Shown here: piece by piece, positions 19,428-29,084 of the stretch
Layout of the letters: each line of letters begins with the position of its first letter
Numbering within the stretch: position 1 is the stretch's first letter
Assembly (NCBI RefSeq): GCF_014200595.1
Contig: NZ_JACHCG010000006.1
Span: 248,001-312,000, forward strand
Length of the DNA: 64,000 nucleotides
DNA from: Pedobacter cryoconitis
Lineage (GTDB): Bacteria; Bacteroidota; Bacteroidia; Sphingobacteriales; Sphingobacteriaceae
Direction: 5' to 3'
Program-made: the position numbers and the translations under genes
The notes under the pieces: model-generated
The model's input: the letters and a program-made list of their open reading frames with translations, nothing else
Told to the model about the DNA's origin: nothing
Databases searched by the model: none

Positions 19428-19453
19428 AAAGCCTTAGAGAAATCTAAGGCTTT
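19428..19453 (+). terminator. Intrinsic terminator of tRNA-Arg
   Basis: A perfect 11-bp stem AAAGCCTTAGA / TCTAAGGCTTT with a GAAA loop is followed by a T-rich stretch. It begins four bases after the tRNA. Confidence 0.9.
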
Positions 19454-20297
19454 TCTTGTTTATGGTAGTTTCTACAGACCATGATAGTATAGATCAAGTC
19501 ATCAACTTGTGGAGCAGGCCCTTTTTTAAGCATAAATTTTCGACACGCTAAATAGAAAGTCTTTGCTATCACGGATGCTCTTATGCCTGTGGAAGTTGCG
19601 CTGAAAGCTTTCAATTGGCATGGGAATGACCCGGCCGAAACAAGGCCGGGCTGTTAGTAAATAAATTCAAAATAGCTAAATAATAACTCTATATCGGCCG
19701 GGTACTGCCCGGGTACTGTCCGAGTACTCGTTAGGGTAAGAGCAATGCTAAAGTAACGTGAGAGCATGGCAAGTCCAAGTCAAAACAACTAGTTGAAATG
19801 ACTTAGAGTAAGTATGCTTAAAGGCTGTTCTCAACCTGGTGTCATCCCGACTACCACTCAGGCACAACCAAACCATAACTAGTTGAAGATTAATGAAATT
19901 ATAATTTTCCCTTTGACTAACCCACGGACAACTGCGGACAATTGCAGACATTTTTTATGCATCAGGATAATCTTTAACGCTAATAGCTTACATTGGTGGA
20001 AAAGCATTTATTTATTATGGGAAGTTTAACGGGTAAATTTTCAGAGGGAATCCTGGGCGGTTTCATTTTTAAAGCAGCAGGTTGGAGTACAGGTTGTTTC
20101 AAAAGTTCTGTACCGGGAAGCCTGGAAAAATCAGGAAGTAATCAGCTTATTAAAGAATCGTAATCATCTGCTTTAAACTAAGAAAATATCAAACCCAAAA
20201 TTTGAAATTTAATCCCTGATCCACAAGTTTATGACTTGATCCTGAATTTGCCTATATCATTCTATAGTTTAGTAAATACATTAAATAACCCGATACT
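19454..20297. other. Long intergenic region behind tRNA-Arg, probably decayed mobile DNA
   Basis: No recognisable gene is present in about 840 bases. There is a strong hairpin CCCGGCC / GGCCGGG at 19630-19650, short tandem repeats of the type GGGTACTG-CC at about 19698-19725, and CGGACAACTGCGGACAATTG at about 19924. A 48-codon frame at 20017-20163 (starts MGSLTGKFSEGILGGF) is open but has no recognised relative; it could be a gene fragment. The position behind a tRNA suits an old integration site, but no duplicated tRNA 3-prime end was found. Confidence 0.4.
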
Positions 20298-22013
20298 ATG
20301 AAATTTAAACTGATTTCCTCTTTTACCTTCCTTGCATTATTTTTATTTACGGTTTCACAGGCACAGGTTAAGCAAGTTAGTATCAGTCGTGTTAACGCAA
20401 TGGCCGATCTGCCTCAACCGCTCCAAATTATAGATTGGAAAGCTATGGCGCTTAAATTTGACCGCACCGTATATGATTTCAACGCTAAAGGGAAATACTG
20501 GCCAATGGTTTGGATAGACAGTACTGGTAAAAACTTTAAAGAACCGACCTTAGGGATGTATACCGCTGTTGGAGATGTGAGACAAGGATTACAACATAAT
20601 AAAGGTATGTTTCATGAAGCGCTGGCCAATATGGGCGCTGTTTTAGGTGCTACGCTGGTCGGGCTCGATAAAAGCAAACAGCAGGGGGTAAACTATGTAG
20701 GTATGCTGCGGAATTATTTCAACAAGGATACTGGATGGGACATTATGATGAATAATACCGCTCCTGAAGTTGCCCTGTTGGGTGGTGGTTATGGTCGCGA
20801 TTGGTGGTACGATGTATATCCCAACGTCTTGTTTTATGCAGTTTACGACAAATACCCATCAGAGCCTGGTTTTGAAATGATGGCCAGAAGCATCGCAGAG
20901 AAATTTTACAAGGCTGATTCTATTTTGAACGGCAATTACAAATATTCCTATTTTGATTATGGACAAATGAAACCCATGTCTACAAACATCTGTGCCCAAC
21001 CAGATGCAGCTGCGGGACATGCTTATGTTTTATACTCGGCCTATAAGAAGTTCGGAGATCCACGTTATTTGAAAGGTGCAATAAGTGCCATGAAGGCTTT
21101 GGAAAGTGAAAAAATTAATCCTACTTACGAATTACTCATGCCTTTTGGCGCTTATGTAGCGGCGAGGATGAATGCAGAACAAGGAACTAATTTTGATATT
21201 GCTAAAATGCTGAACTGGACGTTTGACGGAACCGCGGTTTGCAGAGAAGGGTGGGGATTTCTGGTTGGAAACTGGAATGGTTTCGACATTTCCGGAACCG
21301 TGGGCAGCACTGTAGATCATGGTGGATATGCTTTTTTAATGAATACTTTTGATGCGGCATTGCCATTGGTCCCTATGGTGAGGTATAAACCTGAATATGC
21401 AGACGCCATCGGAAAATGGATGTTGAATGCTGTGAATGCGTCGCGACTTTTCTATCCCCGGTACATGCCAGTGGAACATCAAACCATTCCTGATCTGGCC
21501 GATGTAACCAAAGGGGTAATTGCTTATGAAGGCTTTGCAAAGGCTTCTACTTTTGACACTTTATACCAGACTTTGAAAGCTCCGGTAGCACAGGGTGACG
21601 GTCCCAAATGGGTTCCTGGTCAAAATCCGGAAGTTTCGCAATTTAGTGTATATGGAAGCGGGCATGCCGGGATTTTTGGCAGCATCGTCAAAGAGACAGA
21701 AGTGAAAGGTATTTTAGATTTGGATTTACTGGCTACCGACTTCTTTAAACAAGATGCCTATCCGACACATCTATTTTATAATCCTTACCCTGCACCTAAA
21801 AACATTTCGTTCAAAGTTGCCCAGGCGAAATCAGATGTTTACGATCTGGTTGCTCAGCGCTATGTGGCCCGCAATGTGTCTAAAGCAGTTAATGTTACTA
21901 TTCCAGCACTAAAATCAGTTGTTTTGGTGAGCGTTCCTGCTCAGGGTAAAATGCAGGTTAAGAATAAACGTTTAGCTATTAATGGAGTAACCGTTGATTA
22001 CAATTACAAATAA
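20298..22013 (+). CDS. Exported protein of unknown function, possible alpha-helical barrel glycosidase fold
   Basis: This 571-residue protein has a signal peptide ending SQAQ. The mature part has many aromatic and helical segments. Notable features are GGGYGRDWWYDVYPN near residue 157, PDAAAGHAYVLYSAYKKFGD near 236 and a C-terminal beta-rich stretch (about 500-571). This general look resembles six-hairpin glycosidases of Bacteroidota, where such proteins cleave or bind glycans, but I cannot name a CAZy family or catalytic pair. It stands alone, not obviously in an operon, and converges on the LytTR genes. Confidence 0.6.
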   Translation: MKFKLISSFTFLALFLFTVSQAQVKQVSISRVNAMADLPQPLQIIDWKAMALKFDRTVYDFNAKGKYWPMVWIDSTGKNFKEPTLGMYTAVGDVRQGLQHNKGMFHEALANMGAVLGATLVGLDKSKQQGVNYVGMLRNYFNKDTGWDIMMNNTAPEVALLGGGYGRDWWYDVYPNVLFYAVYDKYPSEPGFEMMARSIAEKFYKADSILNGNYKYSYFDYGQMKPMSTNICAQPDAAAGHAYVLYSAYKKFGDPRYLKGAISAMKALESEKINPTYELLMPFGAYVAARMNAEQGTNFDIAKMLNWTFDGTAVCREGWGFLVGNWNGFDISGTVGSTVDHGGYAFLMNTFDAALPLVPMVRYKPEYADAIGKWMLNAVNASRLFYPRYMPVEHQTIPDLADVTKGVIAYEGFAKASTFDTLYQTLKAPVAQGDGPKWVPGQNPEVSQFSVYGSGHAGIFGSIVKETEVKGILDLDLLATDFFKQDAYPTHLFYNPYPAPKNISFKVAQAKSDVYDLVAQRYVARNVSKAVNVTIPALKSVVLVSVPAQGKMQVKNKRLAINGVTVDYNYK

Positions 22014-22040
22014 TGAAAAGTTTATTGAAAATTCAAAGCG

Positions 22041-22742
22041 TTAAATCATCTTTCGTTTTAGCTCTTTGTACCTTGATCTGCCAATAGGCAGTATTTCACC
22101 ATTCTTAAGTAGAAGACTATAACTACTTCCCGGGCGTACTATGATTTTTTCTGCCTGATCTAAAGAAATCAGATAAGATTTGTGGATACGCTCAAATGAA
22201 TCTGGCAGCAGCTGCTCCAGCATCTCCATTGATTTGTCGTGTAACTCCTGTTTGCCATCCTGTAAATACAGTTCGCTATAAATTCCTGCGCCTTTGATAT
22301 ACCGTAAATCTTTAATGGCTATCAAATGCGTATTACCAGCTTTTTTTACAGCCAGATATTTCATTGTACTTTCAGTTGTTTTTCCACTGGTAGTAATTCT
22401 TTTGAAAGCCATTGATAGTCTTGCCTGATCAAAAGGTTTAGGTACGAAATCGAGCACTCCATAAGTAAAAGCATCGATTGCTTTATCAGTATAGGCAGAA
22501 ACAATGATGGTATGAAATGATCCGGCCACCATTGACTCTAAGATATCAAATCCATTTTCGCCATTCAAATTCAGATCTAATAATAAGATATCAATGGTAT
22601 GATTTTCTAGATAAACCAAACCTTTTTGTAAGGAATCACAAACTGCAATAACAGCTATATTCTGCTCAAAGTGATTGCGGGTCATCCGCTCGATTCTTTT
22701 AGCTATCCTTGCTTCATCTTCAATAATCAATATCCTCATCAT
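22041..22742 (-). CDS. LytTR-family response regulator
   Basis: This 233-residue regulator has an N-terminal receiver domain (MMRILIIEDEARIAKRI), with the phospho-acceptor Asp in ILLLDLNLNGENGF and the Lys in FVPKPF. The C-terminal LytTR DNA-binding domain (about 130-233) contains LPDSFERIHKSYLISLDQ. Its start overlaps the stop of the sensor kinase gene by 4 bases (ATGA), so the pair is co-translated. It should bind DNA upstream of target genes once phosphorylated; the targets are not evident here. Confidence 0.93.
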   Translation of the reverse strand: MMRILIIEDEARIAKRIERMTRNHFEQNIAVIAVCDSLQKGLVYLENHTIDILLLDLNLNGENGFDILESMVAGSFHTIIVSAYTDKAIDAFTYGVLDFVPKPFDQARLSMAFKRITTSGKTTESTMKYLAVKKAGNTHLIAIKDLRYIKGAGIYSELYLQDGKQELHDKSMEMLEQLLPDSFERIHKSYLISLDQAEKIIVRPGSSYSLLLKNGEILPIGRSRYKELKRKMI

Positions 22743-24406
22743 TTGTCGTAAATCTGTATCGTAGTTAACCAGCCCCCTGGAATTGCTTCTGAAATGAATT
22801 TCCAGCGATCACCATAACTTTCTGTTAACCGGGCCTGGATATAGCGGAATCCATTGCCTCCATTTCTTTTTTTTGATACCTCCCGGTTCAGTGCATGGGT
22901 TTCAAAAGTATATTGCTTGTAAACAGCGGTAGATAAATAAGCCAATTTGAAAGAAATGAGACTTTCGGCAATTGGAATACTATGGGTTATTCCGTTTTCA
23001 AGCAGCGTATGTATCAGCGCAGGAGGAATATATTCTGTCTCATCAATTCCGGATTCCTCCCATTCATAACATATCTCTTTCCGGAACTGCATCACTTTAA
23101 GATGAGTTTTACAAAGCTCTATTTCCTGTCTTACCGGGATTAATACGGCTTCGGCTATGGAATTCATAATGTCAAATTCACCTGCCAGTGCCTGAATGAA
23201 TTCAGCACCTTGTTTTGGAGATTCTTCTACCCAGTCTATCAGTGAAGTCAATGTATTCCTGAGAAAATGGGGTTGGATATTTTTTTTAATCAGCTCTAAT
23301 TGTAACCTGGAAGAAAGGAGTAAAGAAGATTGAAATTCATCCTCTATTATTCTGGCTCGTAAAGCATGCAGATAAAGCATACATAAAATGATCAGGGTAA
23401 AGCTGATAAATAAGCCAAAATCGTAAAGCAGAAATTGATTAACTATTGCACTGGCCAGTAAACCGGTAAGTACGATAAATCCACCTTTTTCCTTTTGAAT
23501 AATGGCATTCAGTACAATGATCAAAGTTGTAAACCACATGATCCGGCTATACAATATAGCAGTCAGATCAAAATGATTATACTTTATAAAGTACACAGTA
23601 ATTAAAATAATGAATAAAATGATCAATAATATCTTTTTCCTCTGGAAATGGAATTGTATACTAAAATATAGTGGCACCAGCATAGCAATTGCAAAGGTCA
23701 GCCAGCCAATAATTTCAAGCCGCAGAAAAAAATGAGTATACGGTATAGCTACATAGAATTTGACGTATTCTGCAATCAGTAAAGAAAAAAATAAGGAACA
23801 AATGACTGCAAAAATCAGGATACTGTATTCTTTGCGCCTGCTGTTAAGGTACAGGAAAAAGTAGTAAACTGCCGCAATCAGGAAAGCTCCTGCCATCAAA
23901 TTCATGAATGACGTAATGATCAGCGGAGTTCTTAACAGTGCTGCATATAGATTTAATTCTATCCCAATAGGACGCTTTATTTCATTTAAGTGAGATTGCG
24001 AGGTGCGCAGGGCTAAAATATGCCTGCCTGGATGCGTTAAAGAATCGGGTATCTGGAAATAACTTGTCGTAAAACCAGCTATTTCGGGCTTATCTTTCTG
24101 TGTGATCTGACCATTATGACCAAGCAATATTCCATCCCAATAGACTTCGAAAGCACCAAAAGCTTCAAGATGTAAGCCCATTGGAACAACAGAAGACCTG
24201 ATCAGTTTCACTGGCGATCGTGACCAGAAGATTCCCTGAGCAGTGTTCCCCCTCTCAGCCGGCCATGCGGTAGCATTGAAGTCTTTTTCTGCCCATAATT
24301 TATTATCACCTGTCTGATAAACAGTAGGATCTTCTTCATAAACCACAGGAGACTTACAGGAAGAAAGCAATAGTAAAACGGTAAAGACAATTAAGAGGCG
24401 CTGCAT
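22739..24406 (-). CDS. LytS-type sensor histidine kinase with N-terminal sensory domain and membrane helices
   Basis: This is a 555-residue membrane kinase. A lipoprotein-like start (LLLLSSCKS) is followed by a periplasmic beta-sandwich of the jellyroll type seen in 7TMR-DISM sensors (about 40-150). About seven transmembrane helices follow (160-350). The kinase part (360-555) has the phospho-His in IQPHFLRNTLTSL, an N-box LLENGITHSI and a G-box GGNGFRYIQARL. It overlaps the response regulator by 4 bases. Its ligand is unknown; the outer-membrane protein gene on the other strand starts about 110 bases away. Confidence 0.9.
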   Translation of the reverse strand: MQRLLIVFTVLLLLSSCKSPVVYEEDPTVYQTGDNKLWAEKDFNATAWPAERGNTAQGIFWSRSPVKLIRSSVVPMGLHLEAFGAFEVYWDGILLGHNGQITQKDKPEIAGFTTSYFQIPDSLTHPGRHILALRTSQSHLNEIKRPIGIELNLYAALLRTPLIITSFMNLMAGAFLIAAVYYFFLYLNSRRKEYSILIFAVICSLFFSLLIAEYVKFYVAIPYTHFFLRLEIIGWLTFAIAMLVPLYFSIQFHFQRKKILLIILFIILITVYFIKYNHFDLTAILYSRIMWFTTLIIVLNAIIQKEKGGFIVLTGLLASAIVNQFLLYDFGLFISFTLIILCMLYLHALRARIIEDEFQSSLLLSSRLQLELIKKNIQPHFLRNTLTSLIDWVEESPKQGAEFIQALAGEFDIMNSIAEAVLIPVRQEIELCKTHLKVMQFRKEICYEWEESGIDETEYIPPALIHTLLENGITHSIPIAESLISFKLAYLSTAVYKQYTFETHALNREVSKKRNGGNGFRYIQARLTESYGDRWKFISEAIPGGWLTTIQIYDK

Positions 24407-24515
24407 GGAATAAAGTTAGGGTTAAGATAAGCCAAAAAAGTGCATTTCAAAAGGAGATAGAGCTGTTGACATGTTTTTCTCTTACTTAATTATTTGTGCA
24501 AATTATTCTTGTGGT

Positions 24516-26921
24516 ATGAAACGACTCTTAATTATTTTTATAGCTGTATTTTACTGCACAAGTATTTTGGCTCAGCAATCAAATTCTTCTGATCCGAAGA
24601 AGAAAACAGTCTATGGTATTGTGAAGGAACAGCAATCTGAAATTCCTGTTGTTTATGCTACAGTAAGTGTCAAAGATGAATCAAGGAAACTGATCGCTGC
24701 TGGGATTACTGACGAAAAGGGTGCATTTAAACTTAATGATATTCCATCGGGTAAGCTGACTATCGAATTTACGCTGATAGGATATCAAACAATAACAAAG
24801 CCTTTATTGATAACTACTGCTGTAAATCATATCAATGCAGGAACGATATTTCTGAATGCTGATTCAAAGCTGCTAAAAGAAATTGCAGTAACCAGTGATC
24901 AACCAGCGATCACGCTAAAACTGGATAAAAAAGTATTCGAAACAGGAAAAGACATCTTATCGCAGACTGGTTCGGCGATTGAGCTCTTAAACGGGGTACC
25001 TGCGGTTAGTGTTGGCCCTTCAGGAACTGTTAGTCTGAGAGGAAGCAGTAATGTGCTGGTATTGATTAACGGTCGTCGTTCTGGACTTACTCAGGGTAAT
25101 GCATTGGAACAAATACCGGCTGATCAGGTAGAGCGCGTGGAAGTGATCACTAATCCCTCTTCCAGATATGATGCTGCTGGTTCATCGGGGATTATTAATA
25201 TCATTTTAAAGAAAAATAAGAAGGGTGGATTGAATGGACAGCTCAGATTAGTGGGTGGCATCCCAAATGAAACCAGAATTACACCAAGTCTGAATTATAA
25301 GTCTGATAAGCTGAATGTGTTTTCAACTTTTGGAATCCGGTTATCTGATTATGTAGGATTATATACAACCAATCAGTCAGTTTCCAATAATGGAGTTACT
25401 ACTTTACTGAATCAGCGGCAGGATGAAAACCGGCACGATGATGCTAAATTATTATATATTGGTGCAGATTATCAGCTTAATGATCAGCAGACTGTTACAG
25501 TAGCTTATTTGAAAAACTCAACACATGATCATGATAAAACAGCCTTGAATTATAAGTATATGAATACCGGTAATGGAGCCGATAGCAGTCTGCTGCGTAA
25601 CGGTGAATCATGGGAAAGGCGGAGTTATAATCAATTGGAATTCAATTATACCCATAAATTTAAGCGGCCAGGCAAAAAACATACTATTGATGTACAATAT
25701 GATTTCTGGAACAGTGATAAAGACTGGAACCTGGGGACGAAGAAATTGTTGCCGGTCATAGAAAATTTACCTATCATCCGAACCAGTTCTATTGGAACAA
25801 GTAAAGACTTGATGGCGCAAACAGATTTTACTCAGCCGCTGGATAGCAATACTATACTTGAATTTGGGTTGAAGGCAGAAAATCGCAGCGTGACCAGTGA
25901 ATTTAAGGCCGAACAGCAGCTGGGAGAGGAGTGGAATATAATTGATAATATCAATAATCAACTTAACTATAATGAATTGATAGGAGGCGCTTATACCCAG
26001 TTAGGCAGTAAAATCGGCAAGCTGGCCTACCAGTTGGGTTTAAGAACAGAACTGACCAGAGTCAGGGTTGAAGACAGGGCCGGAACTTATAACAATAATA
26101 AAAATTATGTTCGTTTATTTCCAACGCTTAGCCTGACTTATCAGTTAGCTAAAGGCGGTGCTATACAGGGAAGTTATAGTAAGCGGATTAACCGGCCTTC
26201 ACTAAATCTTTTATATCCTTTTAATGAACTTACAGATTTTAATGCCAGGTTTATTGGTAATCCGGAATTGAATCCTTCTTATGCGAATGTTTTTGAGGTG
26301 GGCTTCTTGCAGCGCTGGAATACTTTTACACTGAACCCATCAGTATATTATCAGAATAATAAAGGAACTATTCAAAATTATACTTTCAGGAATCTGGACG
26401 GTGTTTTTATTACCACGCCTGTAAATATTGATGGGGAAACACGGCAGGGAGCAGAACTGTCTGTTTTATACAATCCATTGCAATGGTTGCAGTTGAATAC
26501 TGAATTCAATGCTTACCGTTTTAAGCAAAGCGGATGGTATGAAACGCATAATTTCAATTATTCTGGTGATGTATTTACCAGCCGTTTAAGTACACAGGTG
26601 AAATTTAAAAATAAATTAAGCTTCCAGTGCCGCTATAATTTTACTGGTGCGCAAAGTAATGCGCAGAGCTACTCAGCAGCAATGCATTATATTGATCTTG
26701 GCGCAAGTAAAAATCTGCTGAAAGATAAAGCGACCTTATTACTTGATATTACCAATGTATTCAACCTTCATCGATATCAGACAACCACAACCGGAAACGA
26801 TTATGTAATGGCACAAACCAGTATTCCAAATGCGGCGCGTTATCGTTTAACCTTTGTATATCGTCTTAATCTCAAAGATAACCAGGCAATCAGACAGGCT
26901 AAAAGCGGGAATAGAAATTAG
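24516..26921 (+). CDS. Outer-membrane beta-barrel protein, TonB-receptor-like (CarboxypepD_reg plus OMP_b-brl_3 type)
   Basis: I choose ATG 24516 (801 residues), because it opens a clean signal peptide MKRLLIIFIAVFYCTSILAQ; an upstream ATG at 24471 adds 15 residues before it. A carboxypeptidase-regulatory-like domain (VYGIVKEQQSEIPVVYATVS, about 30-110) precedes a plug-like region (GVPAVSVGPSGTVSLRGSS, VERVEVITNPSSRYDAAGS) and a large barrel ending in an aromatic-rich strand. Such proteins sit near LytTR systems in Bacteroidota. The gene is divergent from the kinase, so the pair may control it. The transported substrate is unknown. Confidence 0.88.
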   Translation: MKRLLIIFIAVFYCTSILAQQSNSSDPKKKTVYGIVKEQQSEIPVVYATVSVKDESRKLIAAGITDEKGAFKLNDIPSGKLTIEFTLIGYQTITKPLLITTAVNHINAGTIFLNADSKLLKEIAVTSDQPAITLKLDKKVFETGKDILSQTGSAIELLNGVPAVSVGPSGTVSLRGSSNVLVLINGRRSGLTQGNALEQIPADQVERVEVITNPSSRYDAAGSSGIINIILKKNKKGGLNGQLRLVGGIPNETRITPSLNYKSDKLNVFSTFGIRLSDYVGLYTTNQSVSNNGVTTLLNQRQDENRHDDAKLLYIGADYQLNDQQTVTVAYLKNSTHDHDKTALNYKYMNTGNGADSSLLRNGESWERRSYNQLEFNYTHKFKRPGKKHTIDVQYDFWNSDKDWNLGTKKLLPVIENLPIIRTSSIGTSKDLMAQTDFTQPLDSNTILEFGLKAENRSVTSEFKAEQQLGEEWNIIDNINNQLNYNELIGGAYTQLGSKIGKLAYQLGLRTELTRVRVEDRAGTYNNNKNYVRLFPTLSLTYQLAKGGAIQGSYSKRINRPSLNLLYPFNELTDFNARFIGNPELNPSYANVFEVGFLQRWNTFTLNPSVYYQNNKGTIQNYTFRNLDGVFITTPVNIDGETRQGAELSVLYNPLQWLQLNTEFNAYRFKQSGWYETHNFNYSGDVFTSRLSTQVKFKNKLSFQCRYNFTGAQSNAQSYSAAMHYIDLGASKNLLKDKATLLLDITNVFNLHRYQTTTTGNDYVMAQTSIPNAARYRLTFVYRLNLKDNQAIRQAKSGNRN

Positions 26922-27050
26922 AAATGCAATCTTGAACTTAATTTTCAGGATATAGCTGGTAACACATAAAAATCGTTTTCTTTGAAAAAGGATCAGGAAT
27001 ATAATTTACGGCTTCCTTATTCTTAATAAAATGAATAACTTGTATTCTTT

Positions 27051-27629
27051 ATGGCCAACTATAATGCCTTTACTGACAGTGAATTGATTCTTTTGTTAAA
27101 CGAGGATAATGATGCTGCGTTTAGGGAGATTTATCTCCGGTACGATAAACTTTTATACTTATACGCCTATAAGAAGTTAAGAAACAAAGAAGAGGCTAAA
27201 GATGTTGTTCAGGACGTGTTCACCTGGTTGTTAAATAACCGTAAGGAGATCCATTTAAAAGTCTGTCTGTCTGCCTACCTCTATAAAGCAGTGCTTCATA
27301 AAATATTCGATATTTTCAAACATAAGGGTATAATTAAAAAATATGCCGAAAGCGGGGAGCATTATATCGAACTCGATTCTGTGGAAACTGATTATTTGAT
27401 CCGGGAAAAGGATATTACTGCTTTAATAACGCAGGAAATTGCCGCAATGCCGCCCAAAATGAGAGAAATTTATCTTTTAAAAAGAAAAAGCTATTTAAGT
27501 ACCAAAGAAATTGCCCTGCAATTGGGTGTCTCCGAACATACCGTGTCGACACAACTCAAAAGAGCTATGAAACATCTCCGGATAAAACTCGGACTGGTGG
27601 CTTATCTTTTGTGGATTTTGAAAATGTAA
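27051..27629 (+). CDS. ECF RNA polymerase sigma factor
   Basis: This 192-residue sigma-70 family protein has region 2 (DAAFREIYLRYDKLLYLYAYK and the DVVQDVF motif) and region 4 helix-turn-helix (LSTKEIALQLGVSEHTVSTQ). It belongs to the ECF group common in Bacteroidota that pairs with FecR-like anti-sigma factors. The FecR gene follows by 110 bases and a SusC with an STN domain follows that. The three form a trans-envelope relay in which glycan binding at the receptor frees this sigma to transcribe the susC operon. Confidence 0.95.
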   Translation: MANYNAFTDSELILLLNEDNDAAFREIYLRYDKLLYLYAYKKLRNKEEAKDVVQDVFTWLLNNRKEIHLKVCLSAYLYKAVLHKIFDIFKHKGIIKKYAESGEHYIELDSVETDYLIREKDITALITQEIAAMPPKMREIYLLKRKSYLSTKEIALQLGVSEHTVSTQLKRAMKHLRIKLGLVAYLLWILKM

Positions 27630-27739
27630 ATTATTTATCTGTTTATCAGTTTGTTGTGTTTTTATTTTTAATGCTTGTACCTAATCCGTCTTGCTAAATC
27701 GTCTTTAATCTTGTTGAGCAATAACAGGAAAGAATTCAA

Positions 27740-28867
27740 ATGAAGAAGGACGTAAAAGAAGTATTGGATAAGATAAGTTCGGGCAATTATAATCCGGAGG
27801 AAGAAACCATTGCCAAACTTTGGTTACACCAACTTCACCAGAATGATGAGGCGGGGCTTTCCGAACAAGAAATTCAGGAGGTAAGTGACCAGATGTGGTT
27901 GTCGCTGGAGCCGAATAAAAAGCAACCCCAGCTTAATAAATATCGGAAATTAGTAGTTTATATGGCCGCAGCTGCATCTTTAGCTTTGATCATTGGTGTT
28001 GGTCTGTATTTTAATCAGCCGCCACCCTTATCCAAATCAATTCAGGCTAAAGCCTTTGCAAATGATATCCCTGCCGGAAGTAATAAGGCCTATCTGACAT
28101 TGGCCAATGGGAAGAAACTCGCTTTGACAAATTCAGCTAATGGCACACTTGCAGAAGAAGCAGGAATAAAGATTACTAAAACCGCAGATGGACAACTGGT
28201 TTACACCATTGCAGATCAGGGGGAAAAAGGCATTGCGGGATATAACAGCATTGAAACGCCTCGTGGCGGACAGTATCAGCTGAATTTGCCTGATGGCACC
28301 AAAATCTGGATTAACTCAGCTTCTTCTTTAAAATATCCAGCCTCTTTCGCCTCTTTAAAAGAACGCAGGGTTGAATTAAGCGGAGAGGCTTATTTTGAAG
28401 TTGCCAAAGACAAAACACATCCTTTTATTGTGAAAAGCGGGAGACAGGAGATCCAGGTTTTGGGAACTCACTTTGATGTGAATGCTTATCCCGATGAACA
28501 GCTGATTAAAACCACATTGTTAGAAGGCTCTGTAAAGTTAAACAAGCAAGTCGTTTTAAAACCTGGTGAACAATCTTCGCTGACGGGTGAAAAGTTCACT
28601 GTGAAAGCGGTAAATGTTAATGATGCCGTGGACTGGAAAAACGGGGAATTTGTATTTACAAATGAATCCTTAACCAGTATTCTGAAGAAAGTTTCGCGCT
28701 GGTATGATGTAGAGATCAAATATGTGCGAACTCCGGCAAACATGCCCACATTTACAGGCTCTGTTTCCCGATCTGAAAATATATCTGGTGTTTTAAAAAT
28801 GCTCGAAGAAACCAGTAACGTGCGCTTCTCTATCGAAGGAAAGCAAGTGAGTGTAATCACTAAATAA
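27740..28867 (+). CDS. FecR-family anti-sigma factor
   Basis: This 375-residue inner-membrane protein has a cytoplasmic N-terminal anti-sigma part (1-75), one transmembrane helix (LVVYMAAAASLALIIGVGLY, about 75-94), then a periplasmic FecR domain. The latter shows TPRGGQYQLNLPDGTKIWIN, RRVELSGEAYFEVAKDKTHPF and FDVNAYPDE. The C-terminal DUF4974-like domain (about 300-375) contacts the receptor STN domain. It lies between the sigma gene and susC, and should hold the sigma until the SusC signals. Confidence 0.95.
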   Translation: MKKDVKEVLDKISSGNYNPEEETIAKLWLHQLHQNDEAGLSEQEIQEVSDQMWLSLEPNKKQPQLNKYRKLVVYMAAAASLALIIGVGLYFNQPPPLSKSIQAKAFANDIPAGSNKAYLTLANGKKLALTNSANGTLAEEAGIKITKTADGQLVYTIADQGEKGIAGYNSIETPRGGQYQLNLPDGTKIWINSASSLKYPASFASLKERRVELSGEAYFEVAKDKTHPFIVKSGRQEIQVLGTHFDVNAYPDEQLIKTTLLEGSVKLNKQVVLKPGEQSSLTGEKFTVKAVNVNDAVDWKNGEFVFTNESLTSILKKVSRWYDVEIKYVRTPANMPTFTGSVSRSENISGVLKMLEETSNVRFSIEGKQVSVITK

Positions 28868-28933
28868 ATAAATTAAAAGAGGATCTGACCAATCCGGTAA
28901 AAACCAACCTATCAACTCTAAAACCAAAACAAA

Positions 28934-29031
28934 ATGAAAAGAATCAAGGGAAAAGCAAGTTAATACTTCTGGTTTTTAAGAGAAAAGCCATGAAAGTGTA
29001 TCAGCACTTCCATGGCAAAGATCTGAGTTAA
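28934..29031 (+). promoter_or_regulatory. Structured leader with two tiny ORFs before susC
   Basis: Two very short frames lie head to tail: 28934-28963 (9 codons, MKRIKGKAS) and 28990-29031 (13 codons, MKVYQHFHGKDLS). The second is folded into a hairpin, CCATG-A-AAGTG / CACTT-C-CATGG (28988-29015), with its start codon in the stem. The leader lies between fecR and susC. It may be a translational or transcriptional control element, but that is inference from layout. Confidence 0.4.
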
Positions 29032-29084
29032 CCCAAAAAACAAAATTGAGATCCGTTCATGTATTAACCCAAGCTTACGAAAGT

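Noticed and set aside
19351..20297. Integrated island at tRNA-Arg with duplicated 3-prime end
   Set aside because: No second copy of the tRNA end was found in the downstream region, so there is no direct evidence for an att site.
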